Shown here in pieces: positions 10,708 to 21,500 of a stretch of 64,000 nucleotides of DNA. Made by a program: the position numbers and the translations under genes. Source of the stretch: Piezodorus guildinii. Lineage: Eukaryota; Arthropoda; Insecta; Hemiptera; Pentatomidae. Every line of letters begins with the position of its first letter. The stretch's first letter is position 1. The DNA lies in the NCBI GenBank assembly GCA_023052935.1, contig CM041292.1, positions 35,036,639 through 35,100,638 of the forward strand. The letters are read 5' to 3'. The notes below the pieces were generated by a model. The model did not search any database. It was not told the DNA's origin and saw only the letters and a program-made list of their open reading frames with translations.

Positions 10708-10770
10708 CAATAGAGAAACAAAATCAATATTTAAGGTGTGTTAAACGAATATGTCTTCTTGCACACAGAT
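10708..10770. repeat. Unnamed repeat X, right part
   Basis: 'caatagagaaacaaaatcaa' and 'tatttaaggtgtg' continue the alignment with the uninterrupted copy at 28,390-28,430, confirming that repeat X was split by the RTE-like insertion. Confidence 0.75.
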
Positions 10771-10774
10771 ACAG

Positions 10775-10922
10775 GCCCTTTTTGCGGGACAAGGTTATTC
10801 GGAACCAGGGAGAGAGAGAAAATACTTTATTTATAAAGTAGTGCTGTCCAACTATATTGGACTTCAATTATATCAAAAATATTTTTTTTAATAATTACAA
10901 TATTAATTCTCTTTTTTCCCAA

Positions 10923-10942
<20 letters not shown>
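10775..10942. repeat. Repeat debris ending in an (AT)n tract
   Basis: 'tttttgcgggacaaggttat' is a fragment of the ACTTTCACTTA-ended repeat. A further A/T-rich piece and an (AT)n run (about 10,928-10,953) follow. Confidence 0.55.
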
Positions 10943-10957
<15 letters not shown>

Positions 10958-11030
10958 CTGTTGCGCGCGACTTCGTCTGCGTCAATTTCAGTTGTTATGA
11001 TCGCTATTAAGACGTTTTTAAAAGAATATA

Positions 11031-11478
11031 TTGGGTTGTCCGGAAAGTTCGTAGAAAAACTTGGACAACAATTAAAATTTGACAGCTTAAAATTTGTTTA
11101 TTTAATCTACAAAAAAGGGGTTGGTCTTCCAAATTGAAGACCCTCTAAACCGCGAAAACCACTTCTGAACCATGCTGTCAGCAATTGAATCGCTGCCATA
11201 CAAGGAACGAATCTTTCTTGCAGTTTGGGCTACGTTTTTCCTTCTTTTAAAAAAGAACAGCATATTATTTCGAAAATGAACTGTATCGTCACTCATGTTG
11301 GATTGCAATAAACTACTCTACTGATCCTTCATAAAGACGAATTCAGCGTGTAAATATAGTTAATTCCATGAGGATTAAAGGCATATAAATGAACATTAGC
11401 CTCGTGATTCATTTTAGTAGAAAAAACAAGAGGTAAATTTTATTTTAAAAACCTTTACCAACTTTTCGGACGACCCAA
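11031..11478 (-). mobile_element. mariner remnant with intact ends, internally deleted
   Basis: It begins 'ttgggttgtccggaaagttc' and ends with the diverged complement ('aacttttcggacgacccaa'), flanked on both sides by TA, the mariner target. At 448 bp it is far below the usual 1.3 kb. It lies within the Helitron-like remnant. Confidence 0.85.
11102..11308 (-). pseudogene. mariner transposase, N-terminal helix-turn-helix remnant
   Basis: About 55 residues resemble the DNA-binding start of mariner transposases: an acidic start (MSDDTVHFRN), FFFKRRKNVAQTARKI, then VQKWFSRFRG, the usual end of the first helix-turn-helix. The frame then runs into unrelated residues, and no catalytic aspartates are present. 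It cannot encode an active transposase. Confidence 0.75.
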
Positions 11479-11521
11479 TATTTTAAAGTATTTCTGCTTA
11501 AATAATATTTTTGGTTTTATT

Positions 11522-11703
11522 TTTTTGTGGCAGAAGAACATGCTGATTTTCTCCGCGACCCGATCTTGACGTAAATCGATTCCTACGTGTTTAAATGCTT
11601 GCCCATGTGATTTATTGATTGTTATGGCAAAAGATAAATTAATGGGAAATTGATTTATTTCAAAATTAAAAGGTAAATCATTTGGAATCGTTCGGATTCG
11701 AGG
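11522..11703 (-). pseudogene. Helitron helicase C-terminal fragment
   Basis: The minus-strand translation reads RTIPNDLPFNFEINQFPINL and then SFAITINKSHGQAFKHVGID. These are the adjoining last helicase motifs of Helitron Rep-helicase proteins (PIF1-like; the usual form is TINKSQGQ followed by a VGIDL block). About 60 residues are preserved without a stop. No Rep domain or earlier helicase motif was found, so only the tail of the protein survives. Confidence 0.85.
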
Positions 11704-11998
11704 TCAATTTTCCCTGTTTTTCCCCATATTTGCCACTGATTCTTCGGTCCTATAGGTCGCAGCGTGATGTTATCTAGCCTATAGCCTTCCTCGATAAATG
11801 GACTATCCAACACAAAAATAATTTTTCAATTTGAACCAGTAGTTTCTGAGATTAGCGCGTTCAAACACACAAACAAACATACAAACAAACAAACAAACTC
11901 TCCAGCTTTATAACATTAGTATAGATATGTGTGTGTGTGTGTGTTTTGTTACATATTAAAAAACTCTCATAAAATAAAAATAATAAAATATTTGCACA

Positions 11999-12217
11999 TT
12001 AATCATTGCATGCTATAAATATATTCATGTAAACATGCCCCTGTCGGACATCATGCTTCTGGTGGTTGATGAAACCTAGGCAGTCCAATATTATATTTTC
12101 TGTAATCTTAGCTACGTCCCTAATATCCACCCCGATATTCTCTAAGAAGCTCCTCGTCCAGTTTTGCACGGGTCCCCGAGCTCGGGACCAAAGGCCCTTT
12201 ACGTAGAAGTCACACAT
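11999..12217 (-). other. Unrecognised open frame, 72 codons
   Basis: The residues (KGLWSRARGPVQNW, then IGVDIRDVAKITENIILDCL) look protein-like, and base composition is richer than the surroundings. The style recalls the C-terminus of a retroelement polyprotein, but I cannot name a family and see no splice sites that would make it a cellular exon. Confidence 0.3.
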
Positions 12218-12226
12218 ACAACCTAA

Positions 12227-12312
12227 AACGAGTATTTCCGGTGAAAACTTGAATTAAAAAATTTTCACGATCGCAATACTTTCCCATATATAGGTAAGTG
12301 AATATAAAAATA
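12227..12312 (-). repeat. End fragment of the ACTTTCACTTA-ended repeat
   Basis: 'ctaaaacgagtatttccg', 'tgaaaacttgaatt', 'ttttcacgatcgcaatactt' and 'ggtaagtgaa' match the right end of the 2,930-3,985 copy. Confidence 0.75.
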
Positions 12313-13117
12313 CAATTTGAGAGAGTGTAACTAAAAAAAAAACTATAAACTTGTGTGATTTTCATGGATATTGTGATTTTTATTTTCTGATAGAATTGAT
12401 ACCATTTAATTATACCTTATTTAGTGACTTACCACAAAGTTTTCTTGTTAACACTTCCTGAACGATGAGATAAAAAAAATCCTGTCGGATGGATGTTGAA
12501 CAAGTTAGAGGGATTATGTTAAATATTAGAAGCCGCTACAAAGATAACGGAAAGCCGGCCAGGGGACGGTCGGTATTGACTAAAAGTAAACCGATAAGGG
12601 ATTGATGCTATGTTAAGGTTACCATGGCTACAATCAGCCCTGATCCTATCTCACTCACCTTCCCTCCAAAGCCATATTTACCTGTCCGACCATCTTCCTC
12701 AACTATCTTGAAGGGGCCTCGCCCGCTCATGCTAAATGTCTTATCTTTTATCGGAGGAGAACCTTCGTGATAGCATCTATGGTGAATTAACCCTAGTGCA
12801 ATCATCACCCCTTTATCAACATACCATAAGTACTTGACTAAAAGTAAAAGTTAGCCAATCCTAAAATCTTTTATGAAGTCTGACTTTATACAACAAACGT
12901 TTTGCTTTGTTACTTAGCAGTCAGACCCACGATGTCTCTGCGCTCAGACTTACGAGTATCTACGCCTCCAAAGTAGCCGCCAATAACACATCTATGAGCT
13001 TAATTGAGACGTTAATTTCCAAAAGGTACTGCATCCATTTTAGGAAATTTTACAGGAAGCGCTAAAATCTATGATAACTATATTATTGGACCAATTTATT
13101 TGATTCCTTTAGCATTG
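12313..13117. other. Non-coding; low-copy stretch at 12.48-12.84 kb
   Basis: About 12,480-12,840 has balanced composition and a 66-codon minus-strand frame (GRGPFKIVEEDGRTGKYGFG) that I do not recognise; a donor-like GGTGAGT follows. Without a neighbouring exon I do not call a gene. Confidence 0.35.
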
Positions 13118-13378
13118 AAATCTACTTATTAACGTTACTTTATGCTACAGTGTAAGTCCTAAATTTCGCCTATCAATGTTTAATTAGGATAAGGGTCTTT
13201 AACGAGTACCTGACATCGCACAGTCTAGAGACCACCATTTTAGGTTCCGTCCGATAGGCGGCATAACTGAGGATTTTTTACTCCTTTTCAAAAATCTTAA
13301 GGCCACTGCTGGGTTTGAACCCGCGATCTTGAGCATAGAAGGCTGTTATGCTAGCCACTACACCACAGGCTAAATCCC
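13118..13378 (-). repeat. tRNA-derived SINE, family 1
   Basis: Same order as the other family-1 copies in reverse: 'acgttactttatgctac', 'gagtacctgacatcgcacag', 'ggcataactgaggatttttt', the complement of the B box at 'gggtttgaacccgcgat' and the head end 'gctagccactacaccac'. Confidence 0.85.
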
Positions 13379-14800
13379 GTGGGCTCAATTGGTCATTATC
13401 AGTAACATATTGTAGCGACATCAAAGTAAGGAAGTTTTGAAATATAATATTGCGCGAGGTATCATTATTTATCAATTCTTAGAAGAAATAAAGCTTGAAT
13501 TGAATAACGATTGTCGACATCGCATTTCATTTACTTCTCCAGATCGCGTGCAATTAATTTCTCAACAGCACAATAAACACCTGAAAACTATTAAAACTTT
13601 AAGATAAGTTCCAAACTTCTACTGAAAGTGAGGCTATTTGTAACTTTTATTCATTTATTAATTAAATCTAGAAAAATGACCTTAAAGATTTGAAACCAAA
13701 TCCTATTTGGTCAATACAACTTTGGTACAATTTAATAAAAAGTTAGGTCACGTAATAAAAAATAATAATAAAATAGAAAAAAAGGAAGAAAATTATGTAA
13801 ATGAGAAAGGAAAAGAAAAATAACTTAATTAATAAAAATAATAATAGTCGAATCTCATAAAATCCATACTTTCAAACTCGAATATTAACTTCATTATTAT
13901 TCAAATTGTATTCAGTATATAATTTATTGTTGCTAATATTAACCTTTTTTTTTTTTTTACAGGTATGTCCTTTCTGAATGTTACATAACTTCGTCCGTAA
14001 GTAAGATTTTACGTTTTACATGTTTCCTTAACTCGATGATTTTTTATACATTCATATCCAGGAATGCACTTTGAATTTTGGTCATGTCTTAATTGTGCTT
14101 GATTATATGTTAATTAATTATTACAACTTATTTATTTAGCCCTCGATTTTTAAATTGCATTCAAGAACATTTTTACGGAATTGATATGTTGAATTATTTG
14201 TATTCTATTATTATTATGACTGTAATTTTATAATTCGTTACAAGTCAGTTTAATCAGCTTAAATTTATCGTTAACAGGTTGTGTCAACGGAATTTATGTA
14301 TTATATTAATTACTTAAGTTATCCACATTTTGGCATATAATAGTAAGGGTAAAAAGGTTCGGGAAGTATTTTTGTAAACCCTGTACTCTCGTTTAGATAA
14401 TCCGAAATCAGGCTGCTTTCCCGGCCGAGAGATAGCCTGACCGTTATCTCCTCTGAAATTCACAAGTAAAATATTAACTAGAAAAAAAAAGTTATCTTTT
14501 TAAAGATAGTTGAACGCAGCGGTAGAGAACTGCTCGTCCGTCAGCCTTATCAAAGGCTCAACAGGCATCGCCACCAGTTGTGTATATTTCCTTGTATTAA
14601 ACCTAAACTCTCATAATATTTTCCTTATTTTCTCCTTTATACGATACATTATTAAACTGCTCAAGTATTTATTAGATGATAGAAGTATTTATTTAGAAAA
14701 AAACGCCATTGAAAATTAAGTTATGATTTAATTTATCGCATATCAAATTTAGTAGGAAGTTTTTTATTATGTTGTCTGGAAAAAAAAATCATGACGAATT
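13379..14800. other. AT-rich, with a short GC-richer patch near 14.4 kb
   Basis: No repeat family was recognised. A patch at 14,395-14,470 holds GAGATAGC (14,429-14,436). A 69-codon frame at 14,510 has no visible family. Confidence 0.4.
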
Positions 14801-14805
14801 CAATA

Positions 14806-15060
14806 TAAACAAAAATGTATTTATACAATAGTGAGATAGAATATGTAGATGAGTACATTTACTTAGGGCAGACAATGAAATTCAGAGAACATATGAAGAA
14901 GAATTCGGGTGGTGAAAATATTGGTCTCTCCAAAAGATCTTTAAAAGCTATCAATCACTGGATCTTAAAACCAAACGTCAATATCCCGTGTAATCATATA
15001 CATCTAGTAAATGTGATACAAGATTATACTGTCCATTGGCAGCTCTCCATAGTTATATGA
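14806..15060 (+). pseudogene. Second RTE-like family, short reverse transcriptase fragment
   Basis: The frame reads NSEIEYVDEYIYLGQT, then SKRSLKAINHWILKP. The first part matches the copy at 31,075-31,975 (minus), which has the same EIEYVEEYIYLGQT block. This is the region just after the catalytic YADD. After about 70 residues similarity is lost, so it is a small internal fragment. Confidence 0.75.
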
Positions 15061-15346
15061 AATATAAACTGTACTAAGTTACATTTTGTAGAAGTAGAAA
15101 CGAAACCAAAGTTTATTAAAACTTCCGGAATATTGCAAAACTCAAAGTTTTGTAGATCAAAAAAATATGGCTTACGTGTTGAATTTAGTGGTTTAATTTT
15201 AGTAAAAAAGCTGTACCATTTTGCTTATTTATTATAGATTTAATATCTAATAAGAAACATCGCACTAAGAATTTTTATTGGTATTTATTCATTAAGAATA
15301 TTATTTAAAAAAATTAAATAAAAACTGTATACATACCAGTGATATA

Positions 15347-15352
15347 TTTATT
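15347..15352 (-). promoter_or_regulatory. Candidate polyadenylation signal of the lifeguard-like gene
   Basis: AATAAA on the minus strand, about 90 bases after the stop codon at 15,443-15,445, in AT-rich sequence. Position and context fit, but AATAAA is common in this composition. Confidence 0.4.
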
Positions 15353-15442
15353 TACATCAACTATAAATAAATAGCACATAAAATAGAGCGTTGAACTGAA
15401 AAATATGCGGCCGCAATGTTGCACATATCTGTAAAATCAGCA

Positions 15443-15598
15443 CTAATTTCTTCCCATTATTGCGTTCATAATCTCCATTAAATACATAAAAAGGATAATT
15501 ATGTCTTTGAACAACAACACAGCTCCCAGTATATATTCGTCTTCACTAAGTTCTTCTCTCCTTCCACCGATAATCATTTGCATATCAAATAGTAAGAA
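15443..15598 (-). CDS. Lifeguard-like gene, exon 6 (last)
   Basis: 156 bp from acceptor catttttcag to TAG. It encodes FLLFDMQMIIGGRREELSED, then EYILGAVLLFKDIIILFMYL and a short tail ending MGRN. This is the best-conserved part of the family: the aspartate in FDMQ, the GG turn, the EY(I/V) block and the second aspartate. Confidence 0.9.
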   Translation of the reverse strand, partial: FLLFDMQMIIGGRREELSEDEYILGAVLLFKDIIILFMYLMEIMNAIMGRN

Positions 15599-18500
15599 CT
15601 GAAAAATGTACGATACATATGTTATTCTTGTGTGCATGCGTAATTCTTAGAAATTAATACTTATTATACGTTAATAGCTAGCCCGGCAAACATTTTTTTT
15701 GCCATATAAATTATTTTTACGAAATTTCTAGTGTAGAAAAAAATTAACTAAATTACTTAAGTGTGTAAGGATGTGGTTGGTATATAAGTAAAAGAGGCAT
15801 GGAGCGCTGTGAATAATGTGGGAATATAAAAAGAACAAAACACCAAACATTAAGTTTTTTTTTCATTTATTCCTTAAAATTATATATATCATTAATTAAT
15901 TACGACAAAACACTAACAAATAATGTAAATCTCTTAATGGTATAGCGTGAACAATATTTTCTGTTATCCCATCTTTAGCTAACACACATAAAATGGATGG
16001 TTTATCACTTGAGAGCATGCCTCGTATAATGTTCGGTGTGAAAAACATGAGTTACACTGAGATAGTAAATTGATAATTGTAAACTTTACTAATATGCTTG
16101 ATGCATAAATAATAATAATGGCCGAAAACTGTGGAGGGAGTAAGAGAAGGCTTATTGTGTGAGAGAAACAGGAGACCGGCTTCGGTCCTATCCCTACTCC
16201 GTGCTGTTTGCTGACTGGGAACTGACACCGGTAGACCTCTGGTGAGGATAACTTACCAAGTCATAATTGATCAGTAAAAAAAATATTAAATTACTAAAAT
16301 GACGAAGTAATAGTTAAATAATTAAACTATACTAATAATAAACGGTAATAATTAAATTACCATACTTCGGAGGAGTATGGTAACTAAACCTGTGACACGA
16401 GAATTTTACATTTTAGATATATTGAGGATACAGAGGGGGCAAATACATCATTATATGATTTTAATATTAATTAAATAAATATTAATAAGAACTGGCGGCA
16501 AAAGTACAAAAGGCGTTTTCTTCCCTTCCTAGATTCCTCCAGCAGACTAGCCTCCCCTCTTCTTCCCTCCCCGAGGCACAGGGAACTTCCTAGACCCCAG
16601 CCAAATAGAGTTTTAAGAGATAACAAAGGCTGGACCGCCGACTTCGGGCACTAATCAGCAATGCCTCCCTTTGTCATAACCACCGATAGGAGATCGGTAA
16701 TTTCCAAAAAAAAATATAGTATTTTTGAAAAGAAGAGATGATACAGGTGAAATGGGTGAGAATCGAGAAGCAGAAGAGGTCAGTCGTTTTAAAAAAAAAT
16801 GCTCTATTCTAAGAAAGTACTTCCCCACCGTCCAGTTCTCCTGGACTATTGGGTATCGCAATTTCTCACGGGTCATGAGGGCTTCAGGGCCAAGCTTTCT
16901 GGATTTAGAATAGATACCGACTCCCTATGTCCTAGCTGTGGTGTCCTGGAGTCAGCCGAACATGTTTTGTTAAAACCTTCGATACTGAACGGGCCAAACT
17001 ACTGAGGGAATTCCTCTCAGAGGACGATTTTCCTCAGCTGATTACTGAAAACAACTACCCAAACTAATAGTTTGTGAACGAGTAAAAATCGGCTTTGGGC
17101 CCAGCTCATTTTAACGTTGGAAGAAGACCAGCTTGGAGGATTGCAGGCATTGGAGGAGCTCAGTAAATAGAAGATCTACTTAAACGAAGTTAATTGGCAA
17201 CAGTAACTTGCTGGGCTAATCGGCAAATTGATGTTTTCTTAACCCATATTGCATATATTTTAAGGTAGGGTGAATAAATAAATAAGGCCAGTCCTTTTCC
17301 ATCTACGAGAAGGGTGACATAAGAGTCAGAGAAGTCTTCTGTCCATCAAGAGAAGTCCGTCGGGACTCAGAATGAGGAGTGACGAATTCCACCTTCGCTA
17401 GCCAGCTAAGTGTTTGTACGGTACCCTTTTGCTTATTGTTTAGCAAAGTTAACTATAAGATCTACCTTAGTGTTCTCATTCTTAGGCGTTGTATAAATAA
17501 AATGGACATTTGTCAGCTAATTTTAATAATAATGACATTGATTTGATCTTCCCCTGTATGCCTCGCACTGGAATTGGTAAACAAGAAGCGTTTGGAAAAG
17601 AAACCCAATTGTTCTAAAAAGTATAATATATAAATAAATTATATGTATTAATTTATACTGTTTTGAAGCTACCGCTGCCTTAGAACAGCAACCGTCAAAA
17701 ACATATCGTGCGTACTAGACAAGAAAAAATGAAGAAATTATTTTGGATCAAACTATAACTTACAGCCACCAGGAATGTCTTGTAAATGGACACTGTTTTG
17801 TGTATATCACTATTGATAAAATAATTATAAATATTTATTTATCTGATCCTAACTCTGTATCAGTAATATCCCCTAAAATTACGACTGTTAAGAAGACAGG
17901 AATACTTTAATAACACAAAATTACTCACCAAAATGTAGACCGCTACAACGACACATGAAATTATCAACTGTAAAAATGGAATGTAGACAAATAAACGGAC
18001 GATAACAGCAGCAGTGACTGCGATCGTCAAGCCCACGCTGAGCCCGCACATTAACCACGAGCACCCGGTCACATCCAACTGCAAACATAAAAAAAAAAAA
18101 AAAAATTAAAAATAATCATATTACACAATTGGTTTATCTAAAAAAAAAAAAAAAAAATCAGGATTACTGTTTAAAAAAAAAAAAAAATTAATGTCAACAA
18201 AGAAAAAATGTATTTGCTTTCGACACATTTTGCCAACATTTAGGTAGCCTTTTCATAACCTCTGAATATAATTAAGTACCCTACGAACTCATTTATTTCA
18301 TATTTGACCGCATTTCACTATCTTAGAAAACAGATTAAGGATACAACCAGAATAAGAATATGAGTGTGGTTTACTTCCAGATAGGCAACCCTATACCACA
18401 TATTTTCTCTCTGGAATGTTGTAAAAATATCACGCTTTCCTGCATTCGACGCAGTATCTTGACACGATATATGGAGAGTTCTGAGAGCATAGGTTATTCT

Positions 18501-21500
18501 CTAGGATCTTTTAGAAGTAATCAAATTAAAATACTAAGCCTTAAAGGAATCGTCTGGACGAGAGCCTAATACGTTATCCCTTGGAACGAGATGTGAAACA
18601 GAGGGATAATTTGAGGTCGCTGTTATTGTTTTCATCAGTGAAATCCAAAAAATATGCTGAAGAAGAACTGCAGTCGATATGTAGAAAATGAGCACGGTCC
18701 AGGCGCTTATATATGACGGGAATATCGTGCTGGTGACCAACTTATTATTGAATAGCAGGAAGAAGTAACTTAAACTAGAACTTAAAGGGATGTGTGCCGA
18801 CTGTCTCTAGAGTAAAATTATGACTGTAGCAACACATGAGAGTGGTGTGAGACGTACTAGGATAATATACAATAGAGAAGAGCTGTAGAACGATGCAGGG
18901 CCTATGAGAACATAACTTGATCACATCCAGCGACTTGGTCAGGAAAGATGTAATAAAACCCTAGCGTAGTTGAAGGAATTAGCAAGAGACAGTTTGGTAT
19001 AAGTAGCTAGAGGCATCTCTACGCTGAAAGGCACACGAGGAGAAAGAATAAGAACAAGAAAACTGTTCTTCTTGTTATAGAAAATGTCTATTGTACTGTT
19101 GGACACATGTGCTCACTCTACTAATGTCTGACTCTCTTGCAGACGTGCATGGGGTCTTTCCTTTCCTGCAAATTTTGGCAGAGAGTCCCTTGCCTCTGGT
19201 TGCCAATAGATGGCGTTGTGCTCTTGTTGATGAGATTCTCTGCTAGATGGCAGCACTCGAAATGTTAAGGTCCCTGTTTCCTCAAAAATAACCTTATAAA
19301 TTTAAAAAAAACTCGTTTTCTCTTTGATTAAAAGTGGTTCAGATGTCTTATAAAAAATGCACCATGTCATTGACCATTGATCACATTGTTATTGCCAATT
19401 TCGGATGCATTACCACAAACTGGGTTACAGTACAATTCACCATTGGTTGTTTCGCCATAATTCAAGAAACCGTATTGAATAAAACTAAAGGAGTCCACCA
19501 AAAAGAATTACTCATTACTACTCTTTTTGATGAGTTAAGGGATTTGTAAAATGTAAAACAAATCGATACCACATATAATCACAAGTAACGATTCTTAACA
19601 GAAAGGAATCGTTATTTTTTCTTGTTTATTTATTTAATATCACTTTATGCTACTATGGCTAATCGGATGATGCTACAGTGGGAGTTCCTAAATTTTGCCT
19701 ATCCAGGTTTTATTAGGATAGGGATCTTTAACGAGTACCTGACATCGCACAGGCTCGGGACCACCTTTTAACGTTCCCTCCGAAGGACGGCGTAACAAAT
19801 GATTTTTTTCTGCAAAGAAGTGAGGCACAAACTTCATAACTCTTTTCTTTTTGTTTCTTTTTTAAGTGAGAAGCCAAAATTCAGAGATTTTTCACCTTGC
19901 GCTGGTCATCGCCGGTCAATTTTCTAACGTCGAGCTTCCTTCCAACTACTCTAGCAGTTGTGAGACTTTTTTTTCCACTTAAAAAAGCTAAAGATTTTAT
20001 AAAAAAATGTTATATTACATGCACAAGGTAAGTACAAAGTTGGATAAGGTATTGGATTGCAATGAAAAGCTAAATGATCGTTGTAGATAATAATTTCTAT
20101 TACTAGATCATATAATCTGAACTGTATATTTCAATCGAAGCTCAATATGTAATACTTTAACCTTTTTTAAACTCCTTTTTTAAAAAAAAGGTAAGTAAAA
20201 GTTGTATATTACTCTACTACTTAGTTTTTTTTTTTTTTTTTTTAATTTGAATGTTGACAAAACAATGTCAATAATAGATTTTTGACATTCTATACTATAG
20301 GGTATTCATTAAAAATAATGATAGTCACTTACCGGTCCCCATTTGGCAAGTATTCCGACCACTAGAACGATAAGAACCGTCGTGGCAAACGATAGTAAGA
20401 CTACAAGAGTATTGTATCTGCAAGACACCATGGCAGCGATTAACCCATAGCTGATTGTCTGCAATGTTATAATAATTAGAATGTGAATGAAAATGTATAC
20501 AGTCATTTTGAAATAATGAATATTAATAGTCCATATTATTCATCATAAACCTAAATGTATCTTTCAAAATCTGAATTCTGGACCGTTTTCAATCGTGTAT
20601 TTTCAAAAATTCAATATATTCGCCATAATATGTCCTCTGTAACTCACTCTAGAATGTTCTGTTATTCAATTATCTTAAATTGAATTATACATTTTTTTAA
20701 AATCAAAATCACGCTAAAACGTTCCCTTCTACAGTATAGAAATAATTTTATTAATATAGTAAAAAACAATTCTTAATGGCGAAGGAATCAAATGAATCGG
20801 CTCATTAATAAACAAATAAGACATTTTTGCGATTTCTGTAAAAATTCTATACTGGATATAGTACTTTTAGGAAAATCGACGTCTCAATTGTAATACAGCT
20901 TCTATGTTGCCTGTTCCACTACGTTGTGGCATTCCGTTCCTTCAAATATCCACCACAATTCTACCGTACGCTTATTTGTCTCTCTTCAGAGATATAACAC
21001 CACCACCCAGGTCCGGGAGTTGGCATGGCACTATCACCTTGGTAGAACTAACCATTATAACCAGTAGAATGGTTCCTCCCCTTTTACAGATTATAAAGGG
21101 CAAAAGCAAAAATGCTTTTGGACACATACAGTGCATTTTTAACGTTTTATTCACCTTTAATGCCCTCGGGCAAAAGAAGGAAATATTTATCAATGTTTTA
21201 CGTATAACATATATTACTTTGTATGTTTTTGTTTGAAAAATAAGTGGAGATATATAAAATAAAAAAAATAAAAAACAACAGTACGCTTCTTTATCAAGTA
21301 TTACTATTTTAAATGTTACTTAAATGATTACATGATTTGCATTTCCTTCCTGCTGTACCATAGCACTGTTCCTGGATTTTAATCCTATAAAGTTCCACTT
21401 GACCGTCAGAACTTCGGAGGTAACCTTAGGTCAAATCCTGTCCTTCAAAATCCATATTTCTGAAACCTCTCCTCTCACCTTTTCAACCTTAAAGCGACCG

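Larger units (their letters stand above)
10943..11926 (-). mobile_element. Helitron-like remnant, interrupted by a mariner
   Basis: The left part carries 'gcgcgcgacttcgtctgcgt', a phrase I associate with a widespread arthropod repeat. The right part carries a Helitron helicase fragment, then 'cctcgataaatggactatcc', 'gtttctgagattagcgcgtt' and a (CAAA)n run. A mariner remnant sits between the two parts. The outer limits are estimates. Confidence 0.6.

Noticed and set aside
18780..19290. Possible additional exon or LINE fragment in intron 4
   Set aside because: Some stretches look coding-like, but frames are short and broken and I could not name a family or matching splice pair.
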